From Circinella umbellata (taxonomy: Eukaryota; Mucoromycota; Mucoromycetes; Mucorales; Lichtheimiaceae): a stretch of 50,165 bases of DNA. Of the stretch, positions 1 to 10,755 are shown in pieces. The notes beneath the pieces were generated by a model, which made no database searches, was not told the DNA's origin, and was given only the letters and a program-made list of their open reading frames with translations. Every line of letters starts with the position of its first letter. The stretch's first letter is position 1. The stretch spans positions 1 to 50,165 of the forward strand of contig JAIWNF010000121.1 of the NCBI GenBank assembly GCA_025093555.1, in the 5' to 3' direction. Position numbers and translations under genes: made by a program.

Positions 1-1
1 G

Positions 2-672
2 TGTTGTCGCGTCTGAAGTGGGTTTTACTCCTAGTTCCGCGTCAGCTTCAAACGTGACGGCGAAGCGACGATTCCAACCCAGGAATCTGGGTCGTCGCCG
101 GGTAAATACTTCTGCCTAACGTATTTACCCGTTGTTCCCTTTTGTCCCCTTATCCACGTTTTATATTATTTATTATTATTACCTTCCACGTTTCCCTCCC
201 ATTTTTAATATCGTTCTCTTTTATGATATTATGGAAGATCATTTTAATGATCTATAATTTATTATTTTTATATTGCTTCTCATTGATCATATTAGTCAAT
301 ATTCTGTTTTAATTTATTTTGATTTTCGTTATTTCTTATATATTAGCATGATAACGATCATGCGGTTTTGCGTAATATTATTATTTAATAATATTATCGT
401 TTCATATTCTTATTTGAAAATACTATTATTTTTATTTTTGTTTTTATATAAATACCATTCAAAATAATAATAATAAACAAAACAATCAATTAACGAATAA
501 ACGAACTTATCAACGGAATTATCAATTAGTCTACTTGTTTCTTATTTTACTTCCTCACCTTCTTTATAGTCATTTCCCTTGTGGCATAATTTATTGTGTT
601 TCATCTACCAAAGAATCCTGGTTATTACTATTAATGTTAAGGTGCGGCGATTAGTCATATAAATTTACAACA
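2..672 (+). repeat. LTR (solo or truncated element), 671 bp
   Basis: The block starts TGTTG (2-6) and ends CAACA (668-672), a perfect 5-bp terminal inversion as in LTRs. A TATA box (TATATAAAT, 446-454) lies in an AT-rich stretch on the plus strand, about 220 bp before the end, as expected for a U3/R boundary. Twelve bases past the end, at 684-698, TGGTAGCAACAGAGG resembles a primer-binding site for initiator tRNA-Met with a 3-nt insertion. The sequence then passes at about 700 into the RNase H gene of a gypsy element on the other strand. I see no similarity to the LTR at 4214-5398, so this belongs to a different family. The left end is at the window edge, so a target duplication cannot be checked. 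Confidence 0.5.
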
Positions 673-699
673 GATCTGACATTTGGTAGCAACAGAGGT

Positions 700-1067
700 C
701 CAAAGATAAATCTCAAACAAGAGTGATCAGTGCGCACCAAAAATTCCCGACTGGCCAGATAATGGTGGAACTTGTTACACGCCCAAACCAAAGCTAACGC
801 CTCCAAGTGAGTGGCTGTATATGATTTCTCGGCCCCACAGACCACACAAGAGGTATAGGCTACCACCGTTTCTTCACCGCCTTCTAAAGGTACTTGAGAC
901 AAAATAGCTGATAATCCTTGACCAGACCCATCCGTGGTAAGTATCTGTTTTTGATGTTGATCTGGGAATGAAAGGACAGGTGGCTGTGTTAAAGCCTGTT
1001 TTAATGCCAAAAAGATTTTTCCTGATCTTTTTCCCAAACAAAATCTTTTTCTTTCTTCAACAAACAC
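700..1067 (-). pseudogene. element 1 RNase H fragment
   Basis: The reading frame at 651-1067 (minus) encodes the gypsy RNase H core: TTDGSGQGLSAIL (first catalytic Asp), then YTATHLEALALVWA with the catalytic Glu, and VRTDHSCLRF with the last Asp region. Homology stops at about 700, just after that motif, where the open frame runs into foreign LTR sequence; the tether and integrase that should follow are absent. It overlaps the RT frame by 67 nt in another frame, so a frameshift separates the two. Truncation here defines the 3' break point of element 1. Confidence 0.8.
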
Positions 1068-1819
1068 GACAAAGGTTCTGCCACCTTAGCATATAACGGC
1101 ACAAAACGACGATAGAAACCGGCCATTCCCAATACTGAGCGAATTCCTTTGCGGTCAACAGGTGCTTTCATCGACAACAACTTTTCGACATTCTTTTTAT
1201 TAGGTTCAACACCGGCAGCAGACACAGTATGACCTAAATATTGGACCTTCTTAGCAGCAAACACACACTTTTCTTGTCGCAACTGTAAGTTCACCGATCG
1301 ACAGGCATCAAACACCAACTGCAAATGACGACAATGTTCTTCCAACGAACACGAATACACAATGATATCATCAATAAAAACTTGTACGAAGTCACCGATA
1401 TAAGAAGACAATAAAGTAGTCATCATGCGTTGGAAAGTTGCAGCAGCAGAAGCTAGCCCAAACGGCATAACGTTAAAGACGAAGGTTCCAGCAGAACAAA
1501 TAAAACCCGTTTTCTCGATAGAATCATCACCCATTTTAATCTGCCAATATCTTTGGGCAGCATCTAATGTCGAGAAATAAGCTGGAGGACCATTACTTGC
1601 CAACGAGCTCAATAAGGTATCAATATGCGGCAAGGGATAATTCTCAACCACGGACTGCTTGTTCAACGCGCGATAATCTACCACCAAACATAGTTTACCA
1701 TTAGCCTTACGTACGAAAAATACTGGAGATGAATACCGACCAGTCGAAGGACGTATTAAACCGAGTTCAAGCATTGTCTTGACTTCTTCACATAAGTGTT
1801 TTTCTTCTTCCCAAGACAA
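1001..1819 (-). pseudogene. element 1 reverse transcriptase
   Basis: About 270 residues of a Ty3/gypsy RT. Visible blocks in order: LGLIRPSTGRYSSPVFFVRK near residue 18, LVVDYRALNKQSVVENYPLP, FSTLDAAQRYWQI (first catalytic Asp), MPFGLASAAATFQRMM, VFIDDIIVYS with the FIDD catalytic pair, and YLGHTVSAAGVEPN at the thumb start. The enzyme would copy genomic RNA into cDNA in the particle. It overlaps the protease frame upstream (1756-1819) and the RNase H frame downstream in different frames, so pol is broken at two points. Confidence 0.9.
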
Positions 1820-3183
1820 ACGGAAAGGTTTTGAACGGAAGGGATTGTCGGTGGTGTAGGGATTTGATGCTCGGCAATAGTTACGCGACCTAACCCACTA
1901 TTCTCATAAAATATATCTTTAAATTGTTCTAACGTATGTTGGAGCTCCTTAGATAATTCTTCCGTTGTTTTTCCTTCGTCTTCTGATTCGATCAAACCTT
2001 GGATTTCCTTGACGTAAAATTTCAATTTGGGATCATTTTCTTCTATTTTTTTCTTTGACACCAGTTTTTCTTTTTCATCCAAATCAACGACGACAGCAAA
2101 AACTTCTTTGGCCTTTCCTTTAGTATTAGAATTATCAGGATAATCTGCTTGTAACTCGACGTAGCCACGTCCATTCTTGGTAGGGATGTTGAGGATTGAC
2201 AGTTCAATTCTTGGAGTTATACCATATGCTCTGAACCAAGTAGTACCTAGGAGACACAAATCACGCTTATTTGTTGCTTTGATACACATATGTTCTGGCC
2301 GTAATTTTCCCGCTACTCGTATTGGTACATCTCTTACGATTTCGCAAGCCCGATTTGAATTCTCATTCATAGTAGATACGGCCAACTTGTCACCACTCGA
2401 AACCAAATGCAATTTATCAACCAAAGATTGACTAATTACCGACACACTCGCACCAGAATCTAAAATCGCCTGAACGACTTGACCATTAATTACAACGGGA
2501 CCATGCAACGGAATACTCTTCTTCATATTTTGGAGGTCATATGGATAATTGTATTCGGTATCATCCAAATCGTACTCATCATTTTCCTCAGAACCCGAAC
2601 GATCATCATCATAATTTCCTTCTGTCCCGAAATTATCATCGTTGTCTTTTTCTTCTGAATTCGAGTCATTACTATGGCTTGGCGCTTCCGACCAAGTACT
2701 TTCCCAATTGGTTTCTTGACCACTATCGTCCGAATCGATCTCCAACGCGTTGATATCTATGGCTTGACTTGATTTATTTGCCGTATTACGACTATGTAAG
2801 AACTTCAACCCATCACGAACATCTGCGTACACTTGCTTATCCAGCGCCAACCATTGAGCCATACTTAAACCCGAGTCGATTTCTTTTAATTTATCCCAAA
2901 CATCTGACTTTTCTAGATTAACTTGTAATTTCCTTTGTGTTGGTCTTTTTCTTGGTGTTTTATTGTTTTGCTTATTTGCTGGTTTACTTGGAATTCCTTG
3001 TGGTGGTGGTGACGAACTTGGTAATTTACAGGATGATGATGGTGTTGCTACTTGTTGGTTTAATAACGGTAATTTATATGACTCATTTTGTCTCTTTCCT
3101 CCTCGAACATTAGTTATTAACGAAGTATCTGATGCTCCTCTTTTTCTTCCCCCTACTGCATAGACCTCAGCGGTTTGGACCAA
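1756..3183 (-). pseudogene. element 1 pol N-terminus with aspartic protease
   Basis: A 475-codon frame. The first ~230 residues are low complexity and acidic (SDDSGQETNWESTWSEAPSH, then Asp/Glu/Asn runs). A retropepsin domain follows: VVINGQVVQAILDSGASVSV carries the DSG catalytic triplet and LCLLGTTWFRAYGI is the expected downstream flap/ILG-type block. The end reaches the start of RT, then shifts frame. The frame is open upstream of 3183 into the gag overlap; at the gag stop (3264-3266) pol lies in the -1 frame, consistent either with programmed frameshifting or with mutation. The listed start is a TTG and is not a real initiation site. Confidence 0.8.
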
Positions 3184-3263
3184 ATTGACCTTGGACTGGT
3201 ACGGTGGTCTTCTTGGTGCATTGTTACTAGGTGAATAATTATTGGGGACGACAGTATCACCCT

Positions 3264-4175
3264 TTACTGCCGTCCGTTGCCATTTCCCTGGTTACCGCCT
3301 TGTTGTTGGTTAGAATGTGTATACTGACTTGAGACATGACCAATTTCACCACAATGCCAACATCTTGGTGGAGGACGAGGTGGATAATTAGGCGGAGTAG
3401 GTCCTGTTGTTGTTTGAGAGTTCAATTGTAATTGTAGCGCCTTCAGACTTTCGGCTACTTGAGATAACAATGTATTCGTTTGTGAAACTGAATCTTCAGG
3501 CTTCATAGACGATGAAGCTGCCGAGTGAGGAATACCAATGGGGGCATCGATATGGTTCTTACCACCTTGGCTTTGGGTAAGTTCTTGACCACTTAGGTAC
3601 TTCTTTTGTGCGTTTTGAATATGAATTGCTTTATTGACCGCTTGTTTCCACGACGTAGAAACACCTGACTCTTCCATTCGATAAGCGATCTTTGGATCAA
3701 TTGCTTGTGTGAAATAACGGATTTGGAAAAGTTCATCTACCAGCCCAACCAAATCGAACAACTCTTGTAACTTGTAAGCTACATTTTCTACTGGCTCATC
3801 GTCTTGCTGCTTAATCGCCTCAATTTCAGACCACCAAGCCTCTCTATGTTCGGCTGAAATAAATCGTGCACGAAAAGCCTCCTCGAAAGCATCCCAAGTT
3901 ATAATTGCATCTTCTAATGAGGTCCACCAGAGACCAGCTTGACCTTTTAGATTGGAACCGGCAATCAACAACACTTCGTCATCGGTAAAGTTTCCTCTTT
4001 GCCACAAACGCCTAATTTCACCAAGCCAGATGGTTGGATTTTCACCTCTCTTCGTTCCAGAAAAGGTTCCAGGTGCAGAAATAAATTTAAAGATCTTGTT
4101 ATGTATGGTATCGGACATGTAAAAAAAATATAGTAAATAAATAGGTAATGGTAAGTAATAATACTGGCACGACAC
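3264..4175 (-). CDS. element 1 Gag
   Basis: A roughly 300-residue Gag. The central part has the retrotransposon capsid pattern (AGLWWTSLEDAIITWDAFEE, RARFISAEHREAWWSEIEAI, QRYFTQAI-like block RYFTQAIDPKIAYRM). A zinc knuckle near the end reads CWHCGEIGHVSSQY: CX2CX4HX4 with Tyr replacing the final Cys, so the knuckle has probably lost metal binding. Gln/Asn/Gly-rich tail. The true start is likely the ATG in MSDTIHNK at 4118, because the 19 residues before it are hydrophobic leader-like sequence next to the primer-binding site. It would package RNA and build the particle. Stop overlaps the pol frame. Confidence 0.8.
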   Translation of the reverse strand: MSCQYYYLPLPIYLLYFFYMSDTIHNKIFKFISAPGTFSGTKRGENPTIWLGEIRRLWQRGNFTDDEVLLIAGSNLKGQAGLWWTSLEDAIITWDAFEEAFRARFISAEHREAWWSEIEAIKQQDDEPVENVAYKLQELFDLVGLVDELFQIRYFTQAIDPKIAYRMEESGVSTSWKQAVNKAIHIQNAQKKYLSGQELTQSQGGKNHIDAPIGIPHSAASSSMKPEDSVSQTNTLLSQVAESLKALQLQLNSQTTTGPTPPNYPPRPPPRCWHCGEIGHVSSQYTHSNQQQGGNQGNGNGRQ

Positions 4176-4191
4176 GATTTCCTTCTGTTAT

Positions 4192-4210
4192 AATCCCGGT
4201 CGACCCCCCA
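4192..4210 (-). promoter_or_regulatory. primer-binding site, tRNA-Pro-like
   Basis: Minus strand reads TGGGGGGTCGACCGGGATT three bases after the LTR end. Read as the complement of a tRNA 3' end it parses exactly: CCA, discriminator C, 7-nt acceptor strand TCGACCC, T-stem strand CCCGG, then AAT of the T loop. Discriminator C is typical of eukaryotic tRNA-Pro, so tRNA-Pro is the likely primer (inference). Confidence 0.65.
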
Positions 4211-4213
4211 ATT

Positions 4214-5398
4214 TGACACATGTGGTGCTTGAATGTGATAAAAAGTAAGTATAAAAATAAAAGTAAAATAAAATAAAATTTTAAGAAGGAGTAGAATAAA
4301 ATAAAAATAAGATAAAATAAAAGGGTTCAAAGAAGTTACGGGTTGAGTGTAGTGAGAGTAAAGAGGAAGAAATAGAAAAGAAGATAATAAATAAATAAAA
4401 ATATCACAGTGATTATCCAAATCGACTGTCAAACAAAATCAATACGAAATAAAAATAAATAAAATCAAAAGTAAAGTCAAAGTTACTATCCGGATCGAAA
4501 AGATAAAATTCGTCCTTTCTTTATTGTTTAAGGCGACGCCTTATATATCTTTCAAAAATCAATTTTAAAATAATAGTTCTCTAATAACTATTCTACGGTA
4601 AACACAATGCAATCGTAATAAAGAAAAATAAAGGTACGGGATAAGAATAAGAGTAAAGACAACAAGATAAATGAGATAAGGTATAATGAGGATAATAGAA
4701 AGGAAATTACGTGAAAAATATAAAATTGACAGTATGATAATGTGATAATAGTAATATTATCGAGGAGGGTTAAGGTAGATAAACGTGAATAATGGATATA
4801 GAGGGTGTGTAGGGATTAAGAGGTTAATAACAACAAGATAGAAAAATATAAGATAGAAAAATATTAATAATAATAATGAACATAGAGTAAAATATGAAGA
4901 TATTATCATGAATATACGGGATCATGATATTTCGATAAAAAGAAAAATAAGTGAACGCATAAAATAAGATAAAGAAAAAGGGAGCAGTTGACAACAAGAA
5001 AATATGACAATAGAATGGATAGGATGATAATGAAAATAGTAAATAGATAAAAAAGGAAATTATATGGATCAAACGTATAAGGATAAAGAAGTATGAAAAT
5101 GGTAGAGATAAAAATAAAATAAGAATAATGCAAGAGTGTACGGATAACGAAAAAGGAATAATAAAGATAAGAAAAAACAACAAAAATGTTAATAAAATAA
5201 TATAATCGATAAAGTAAAGAAAGGTAAATGATAACGGATTGAGGCGATGGGTTTTGATAGACGGAAAAGGGAATAGTATGATTGACTACGGAAGAATAAA
5301 TTTTCCATCGGAGCCAATCAAGAACAGAAAAGAGATTTTGGGTGTAGACCTTTGTTATTAAGTAGGTGAGGCCGGGAAATACACCACACAACGTGTCA
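4214..5398 (-). repeat. 5' LTR of element 1, ~1185 bp
   Basis: On the plus strand the block begins TGACACATGTGGTG (4214) and ends CACCACACAACGTGTCA (5398), an extended imperfect terminal inversion around the canonical TG/CA. The minus-strand TATA box is at 4537-4550. Beyond 5398 comes AAAAT and then, at 5409, the first base of a tRNA-Val sequence. The other LTR is lost, so identity cannot be compared. The body is A-rich on the plus strand and holds no convincing gene. Confidence 0.65.
4537..4550 (-). promoter_or_regulatory. TATA box of the element 1 LTR
   Basis: Minus strand AGATATATAAGGCG, about 325 bp from the LTR 3' end, in the position expected for the U3/R boundary. Confidence 0.5.
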
Positions 5399-5399
5399 A

Positions 5400-5422
5400 A
5401 AATGTCTCGATTTCTTGGTGTA
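5400..5422. repeat. left target-site duplication of LINE-1 (tRNA-Val fragment)
   Basis: Twenty-three bases identical to 10756-10778. It contains the first 14 nt of tRNA-Val (5409-5422) and about 8-9 nt of its 5' flank. It is a truncated tRNA copy created by staggered cleavage when LINE-1 inserted; the complete tRNA survives at the other end. Confidence 0.85.
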
Positions 5423-5733
5423 TTCAAAAGTGTTTTATTAAATAAAGCAGGATATTCTGGGGCAGGTGCGATAGCGCTGTTGCCGATCCCGGTGAAAATG
5501 GATAAAGATTGTGTGACAAAAAGAGTATTGTTTGAAAATGAAACTAACTTAATCAAAAAACTTGAGTCAAGAAAAGGATTAATGTCTGGGGGTACAGCTG
5601 ATGGGTGGATATTGAATGAGAAGAAACTTAGAGAATATAAAATAAAATTGAGAAGAGGGTAAAAAGGATTCTAAGCTATATAACGATTATAAAAGAAATA
5701 TATGAAAAGAGGAAAATAATTGAAACTAATGTA

Positions 5734-6486
5734 TTAATGATTGAGCCTGGCGGCTGGTCTTTCCGGCTCAAATTCTTCTTCAGAGTGGGTGAGAATATCG
5801 ATATCGCGCAACGTATTAAGCAGAGTAGGCCAAGTAGTACGCCAGTGGCCTCGCGTTAACCCAATTTCGGAGGTTGGAAGCATATTTATTATGAAGTCTA
5901 AAATATCTTGGTCAGGTGCTTTGGTAGATAATTTGCTGGTCCCAATACTTTGTTCTAATTGTTGGATCATTATTGCTAGTATAGGACAGAATTCGTAATG
6001 ATCTCTCTTGGCTTTTTTAAAACCACAGCGGCAATCTTTGGGAGGGAATGACGGTAACCAATGGGTTCTCCATTTTATTAGTCGGTGGTGTTGTAATCGA
6101 GTTGCTGGTAGATAAAGAATAGGATCCCATATTCTTGCATGTCGTGCACGGGCGACTGCAGGTTTGGCTGTGCGACGATTTTCCATTTCGATTTTCCGAT
6201 GTGCAGCAACTATAAAAGCCACAGGATCACGCGGTAGCGGGTATTGATTAGTTAAAATTTTGTGGTCCTGCCACAAAATATTATTTTGCATCTTTTTCCA
6301 TTCGTCATCTTTTATTATTAAGGTGGTAGTTATTTGACCATGCGTGGTGTCTGTTGAAATTACTTCTTCCATTAAGAAGCATGTAACGATTGCACGTAAT
6401 AAAGTTGAATGCTGGTGCCGAAATTGCGCGATGTACAAACTTAAACTTGAGTATTGCTGAACGAAGTGCCATGCTGGGGATATCAC
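5734..6486 (-). pseudogene. LINE-1 ORF2 C-terminal domain
   Basis: The useful part is the frame downstream of the overlap with RT (below about 6415). It contains LQHHRLIKWRTHWLPSFPP followed by CRCGFKKAKRDHYEFC, a CX1CX8HX3C arrangement resembling the C-terminal Cys/His finger of many LINE ORF2 proteins, which helps position the enzyme on RNA/DNA during target-primed reverse transcription. The 182-nt overlap with the RT frame marks one frameshift. The frame ends at 5734, leaving a ~311-bp 3' UTR. Confidence 0.75.
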
Positions 6487-7882
6487 CCATATGAAGTTGG
6501 ACTATTGTTGGAATGGTGTGTCTGGTGCGTATGTTCTGAGCTAATCGTATACAATATTTTTGGGCATCTTCAAGCTGTTTTTGTTGCTCTTCTGGTAATA
6601 TTGCTATCGCGATTCCATATTCTAACATAGGGCGAATAAAAGAACAATAAATACATAAGGCAGGGCCAAGTCCATAACCATATAAGTTGGCTCCAATTTT
6701 ACGCAGTAAATCCATACTTTGTTTTGCTTTGGTAGATATATTTTGAATATGTGCTGGAATATTCATACCATCACTAGTGAACAGGATTCCAAGGTATTTA
6801 CATGAATTTTCTTGTGGTAGTGGTTGGTCATATAATTGAAAGCTGGTTGCCGGATCATTATGAGGAGCATTTAATACAATACACTTAGCAGGATGCCAGC
6901 GATACCCATGTCGGATAGAATGACGTTGTGCTTCACCTAACATTGCCATAACATCATCTGGATTACCAAAGATAGCAACGTCATCCACATATAACAGCGA
7001 GTTAATCACTTGAATTTCTGTATCGATTCGAACAGCTGAGATGGATGTTGCCACTAGTTCTGGGACTTGGTTTGTTGGAACTGTACGTAGAAGAAGTGGT
7101 CGATGGCTAAAAGATCGTAATGCTTTTGGTAAGGAATCAATAAATGTTGCATACAATATTGGACTTAATATTGATCCTTGAAGAACTCCATTTGTTGGTC
7201 GCGTCCATCTTGATTGATGATTTTGAAGAATGACCGATATTTGTACACAATCAAAGACGTTTTGAAGAAGAGGCAGTAACCCTGGTATTAGTCGATTACT
7301 AAGTGCATCCCATATGACATCACGTCTTGTTGAATCATATGCCTGCTTACAGTCTAAAAATACTATTACTGGAGAAGTATCGTATTGTCGTTTATATTGT
7401 CTCAAGAGCATGTGTAAATTAAAAGCTTGGTCCAATGCTCCCCGTTTGGCACGAAATCCTCCTTGGGCGATATCCAATACTGGTATATCCTTTAATAATA
7501 AAGGAAGTAATACTCGTTCAAGTATTTTCCGAAAGATGCTGGTTAAACTAATAGGTCTGTAGTTTGCTGGATCTGATGGCGGTCCTTTTTTGAAGATAGG
7601 GATGACTTGTGTACGTCGCCAGTTTGTTGGTGTCCATGACCATTGCCAACATAGTTGCATAAGATCAGATAATATTTTCGATAATAGTGTTGCGATTGGT
7701 TTAATCATGGCACCAGTGATATGATCAGAACCAGGTGCTTTTCGAGGAGATATATTCTTGATAATATCAAGGAGAACTTTGGGTGATAAATAATTATGGT
7801 CAGGTGGTGTGCGAATTGATGTTGGAGGTAGTCTGATGTACCGCTGTTCACCACCAAAGACAGAGGATAAGTGAGATATCAT
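6305..7882 (-). pseudogene. LINE-1 ORF2 reverse transcriptase domain
   Basis: A 525-residue frame covering a complete LINE RT. Blocks in order: SPRKAPGSDHITGAMIKPI (block 1), TQVIPIFKKGPPSDPANYRP (block 2), GFRAKRGALDQAF, VFLDCKQAYDSTRRDVIWD (catalytic Asp), GVLQGSILSPILYATFI, and LLYVDDVAIFG with the YVDD catalytic pair, then CKYLGILFTSDG. The first ATG is not the ORF2 start: the frame continues the endonuclease after a stop/frameshift near 7930-7950. The tail, from roughly residue 490, drifts out of frame into the C-terminal frame. Confidence 0.9.
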
Positions 7883-7951
7883 TTCATTGGCTGCATGTGC
7901 TGGTCCCTCAGGGCAAGAAAAAGTATTAGCTTGTTTTTTTCTTTTTCTGAT

Positions 7952-9139
7952 TCATTTAATAATAGCATTCGATTCAGAAACTGAAGCTGTGGCCATTTGT
8001 TGGCAGAATTCATACCATTGCCGGCTGCATGTTGCTTTGATGGTTTTACGTAGTAATATTCTTGCTGTATCATACTCTTCCCAATAAGCTGCTCGTTCTA
8101 GGGTATAAAGTGTAGTGAAATGCCAGCGACGATATAACCGATCTCTATTATCTGCTAATTCTTGTAATTCTGGTGTCCAGAACCATTTCCAAGATTTAGG
8201 ACGAATTTGCGTTCTTGTTACACTTTGATCCAATGCTTTATAAATAGAGTCTTCTAAAAGGTTACTGATATGGTCCATACATTGGGGATCAGGATGTTGC
8301 TTTTGTTCTGCATTACTAATTTCTTGTATGATATGGTCTACTTCATTAAAAAATATATTAATATAAAGGTCCTTAACGTCGGGTTCTTGTAGCCGTTGGA
8401 GTTTCCAATGCAAACGTTCTGCATTTGCTGGTGATTTTTTCAATAGTGCTGTACTTGGATTGAATTGGAGGCGGCATAGATGATAATCTGAGTTAAGGGA
8501 TAATGTGTCAAATATTTTAATTGCAGGGTTAACTACTGCTGTATCTCTTGATATAAAAAAATCAATAATGCTTTTGCATTCTTTTTTCCGATATGTATAT
8601 TGACCCCTCGATAATCGTTCATTCCAGTTAATTAAGTTGTTATTGTGGAGCCAGTCAGTAAATGGAGCAGCTCTACCATTTCGACGTAAATCCCCAGTAC
8701 GTGTTCCTAAGCGAGTGTTAAAATCGCCAAAAATAATTGTGTAATTATCGATAGATAAAGTATTGATGGTGTTGACATATTCGGTTGTTGACATTGATAA
8801 TGGAGGGGAATATACGCCATGTAGGGTGTACACTCCTATATTGACAGATAGAATATATCTATTGAGGTGGGGGAGAATTCGATGAACGTGATAAGGGAAA
8901 TTTGGATGCACAAGGATAGTGAGCCCGCCAAAACCTCGATGTGCATTACCGTGTATTATTGCATGATTATGAAATTGTTGCCAATTAGTGTTGAGTCTTT
9001 GTCCTTCTAATAAGAAAGTTTCCGTAATTAAAATTATATTAATATTATTATTTTCACACTGTTGAATAATTTCAACAGGGGTACGTTCAATGCCAGAAGC
9101 ATTAAACATTGCTAAACGGATTGGTGTTGTATTGATCAT
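7952..9139 (-). pseudogene. LINE-1 ORF2 N-terminus: APE-type endonuclease
   Basis: A 395-residue frame starting MINTTPIRLAMFNASGIERT. Endonuclease landmarks: the Asn near residue 13, ITETFLL with the catalytic Glu, YTIIFGDFNTRLGTRTGD (the GDFN motif) and LNSDYHLCRLQF (SDxH). This nicks the target to prime reverse transcription. The ATG at 9139 directly follows TAA on the minus strand (TAAATG), the ancestral ORF1 stop. The frame ends at TGA (about 7952); the RT frame that should follow lies in another phase. Protein similarity to LINE-2 ORF2 is clear but far from identical. Confidence 0.9.
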
Positions 9140-9223
9140 TTATTCATCCATATCAGATAAATCGTTGATATAAGTTACTTCGTCATTATTTTTTTTGAAA
9201 ATTACAAATAGATCAGCGTCCAC

Positions 9224-10648
9224 CTATTGGTGAAGCTTTTTAGTTGTTGTTGGTGCTGGTTTTCTTTGTAAGAAAATATCTACATTATGTTGTGAGATAT
9301 TGTGTGGACCTTCTTGTGCTGAAAAATAACGAAGGATAGCTAAACCTAATGCTGCTTTTGGGAGATTAAGACACATGCGTAGCATTCGTTTTTGATATAT
9401 TTGGGTAGCTTGCTTGTTCTTTTCTTGTGGATCTAAATCTTGAAGCGTTGGATAATTGATGATGTTGCTACTAGTTGGATCGAAATTTTTAATTATTAAT
9501 AGATTTACTTTTTCAAGCAGTGCAATTAGTTCAGGGGCATAGGATGCATGGACTAATAATCCAATAATTCCTTTGCAAGGAAATTGGATATCAATTACTC
9601 TTGCTTGTTCAACTTTTAAGATGCGAAGCTTTTTTCGCACTTCACTATGTTTTGTGCGGTGGTTACTTTTGAGGTACACAAAGCTATAACCATTAGGACC
9701 ATTATGATCCTGAAAAGATCGTTTAGCCCAGGCAATTGCTTGTGCCGAAGGTTGGCTGGTTGTGGTTGTTGTAGTACCTTGTTTTTGTTTTTGTTTTTGT
9801 TGTTGCTTTGATGGTGTTTTTTTGTGCCCCTTTTTAGCTGCGGTTACAAAACTAGCTGCTAATTTAGATAAGGTAGGCTTGGGAGCAGGGGCTGGTGTAT
9901 AAGCATGAGCATATTGAGATGCTTGTGCTCCCCGTGCATCTTCATCCATATGATCACCCAAGTCATGTTGATGCTGCAAAATATTATGATCTGGGGGTGG
10001 AATTTGCAGCTGCTGATTTACAGAGGCTAATTGCTCCTTAAGATGATCAACCTCTTGCTGGAGCTCTAAATTAGCTTTTTCAGCCGATTCTAATTGACCC
10101 TTAAGCTGTGCAATGATTTCTTCTTGCCGATCATAGAGTGCCTTAATTTGATTATTTTGCCCCTGAACACGAGTTTGGATCTCAGTATCCTGTTTATCAA
10201 TTCGTTTAGCCAGTTTTTCAACTAATGCTATAAGGGCTATGATTTCTGTTGGTGATGCTGTTGATTGTTGCTTACTATTAACCAGTGGTTCACTTCCTGC
10301 CCTTGTTGCTGATCGTGTAGAAATAATGTTATTTTTAGTAGTAGATGCTATTATGGCTGTAGTACTAGCTTTTTGATTCTTATCCTTAAGTGTTGGGTAA
10401 GGGGTAGTAGGTACACTACTCTTGATACTCTTTTTAGAGCTATCAGCTGGCATAGTCAACTCCTGATCCTTGATTAAAAAAGATTTTTTAGGATTAGGAG
10501 TATTCCTATCTGGGTTTGATAGAATGGAGACTCTCCTTTTTGTTGATTTTGAGGAGGAGAAATTAGAAAATAAATTTTCTTGTGATCGTACGTGAGATTC
10601 AGGGGCTGACGGTTGTATGTATGAATAGGGGTGAATTTTGTTGATTTT
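9224..10648 (-). pseudogene. LINE-1 ORF1 protein
   Basis: The frame is open from a TAA at 10649-10651 to 9224. The first in-frame ATG is at 10453 (MPADSSKKS), yet residues upstream match LINE-2: PSAPESHVR at 10586-10612 and KSTKRRVS just after. Domains: Ser/Thr-rich N-terminus, a coiled coil of about 60-70 residues (DRQEEIIAQLKGQLESAEKA), an Ala/Lys/Gln-rich linker, and a conserved C-terminal block (AWAKRSFQDHNGPNGYSFVY, HSEVRKKLRILKVEQARVID) resembling the nucleic-acid-binding half of fungal LINE ORF1 proteins. A late frameshift truncates it: another frame continues to DLSDMDE and a TAA touching the ORF2 ATG. Confidence 0.8.
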
Positions 10649-10755
10649 TTAAAAACAAGAGAGAGTATAAATAGATGGAGAGTTCGTCAAGAAAAAGGGT
10701 TTTTTTTGTTCAAAAAGTATAAAAGGACAGCGGTTCTATGCGCGCGACCTAGGAC

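Larger units (their letters stand above)
700..5398 (-). mobile_element. Ty3/gypsy element 1, 3'-truncated
   Basis: Minus-strand order from 5398 downward: 5' LTR (4214-5398), primer-binding site (4192-4210), gag, protease, reverse transcriptase, RNase H. The element stops inside RNase H at about 700, where an unrelated LTR begins; integrase and 3' LTR are missing. Domain order PR-RT-RH and the RT signature FIDD place it in Ty3/gypsy (Metaviridae). Several frameshifts show it is dead. Its outer LTR end lies 10 bp from the 5' end of a tRNA-Val sequence (5409), which is the position favoured by Ty3-type elements. Confidence 0.85.

Noticed and set aside
4824..5556. Long minus-strand frames of 119 and 216 codons in the LTR
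   Set aside because: Hydrophobic low-complexity translation of A/T-rich LTR sequence; no homology pattern, and one frame crosses the LTR border.
5366..5662. 98-codon plus-strand frame beside the LTR of element 1
   Set aside because: It runs across the LTR end, the tRNA fragment and the antisense LINE-1 3' UTR, so it is a composite of unrelated parts.
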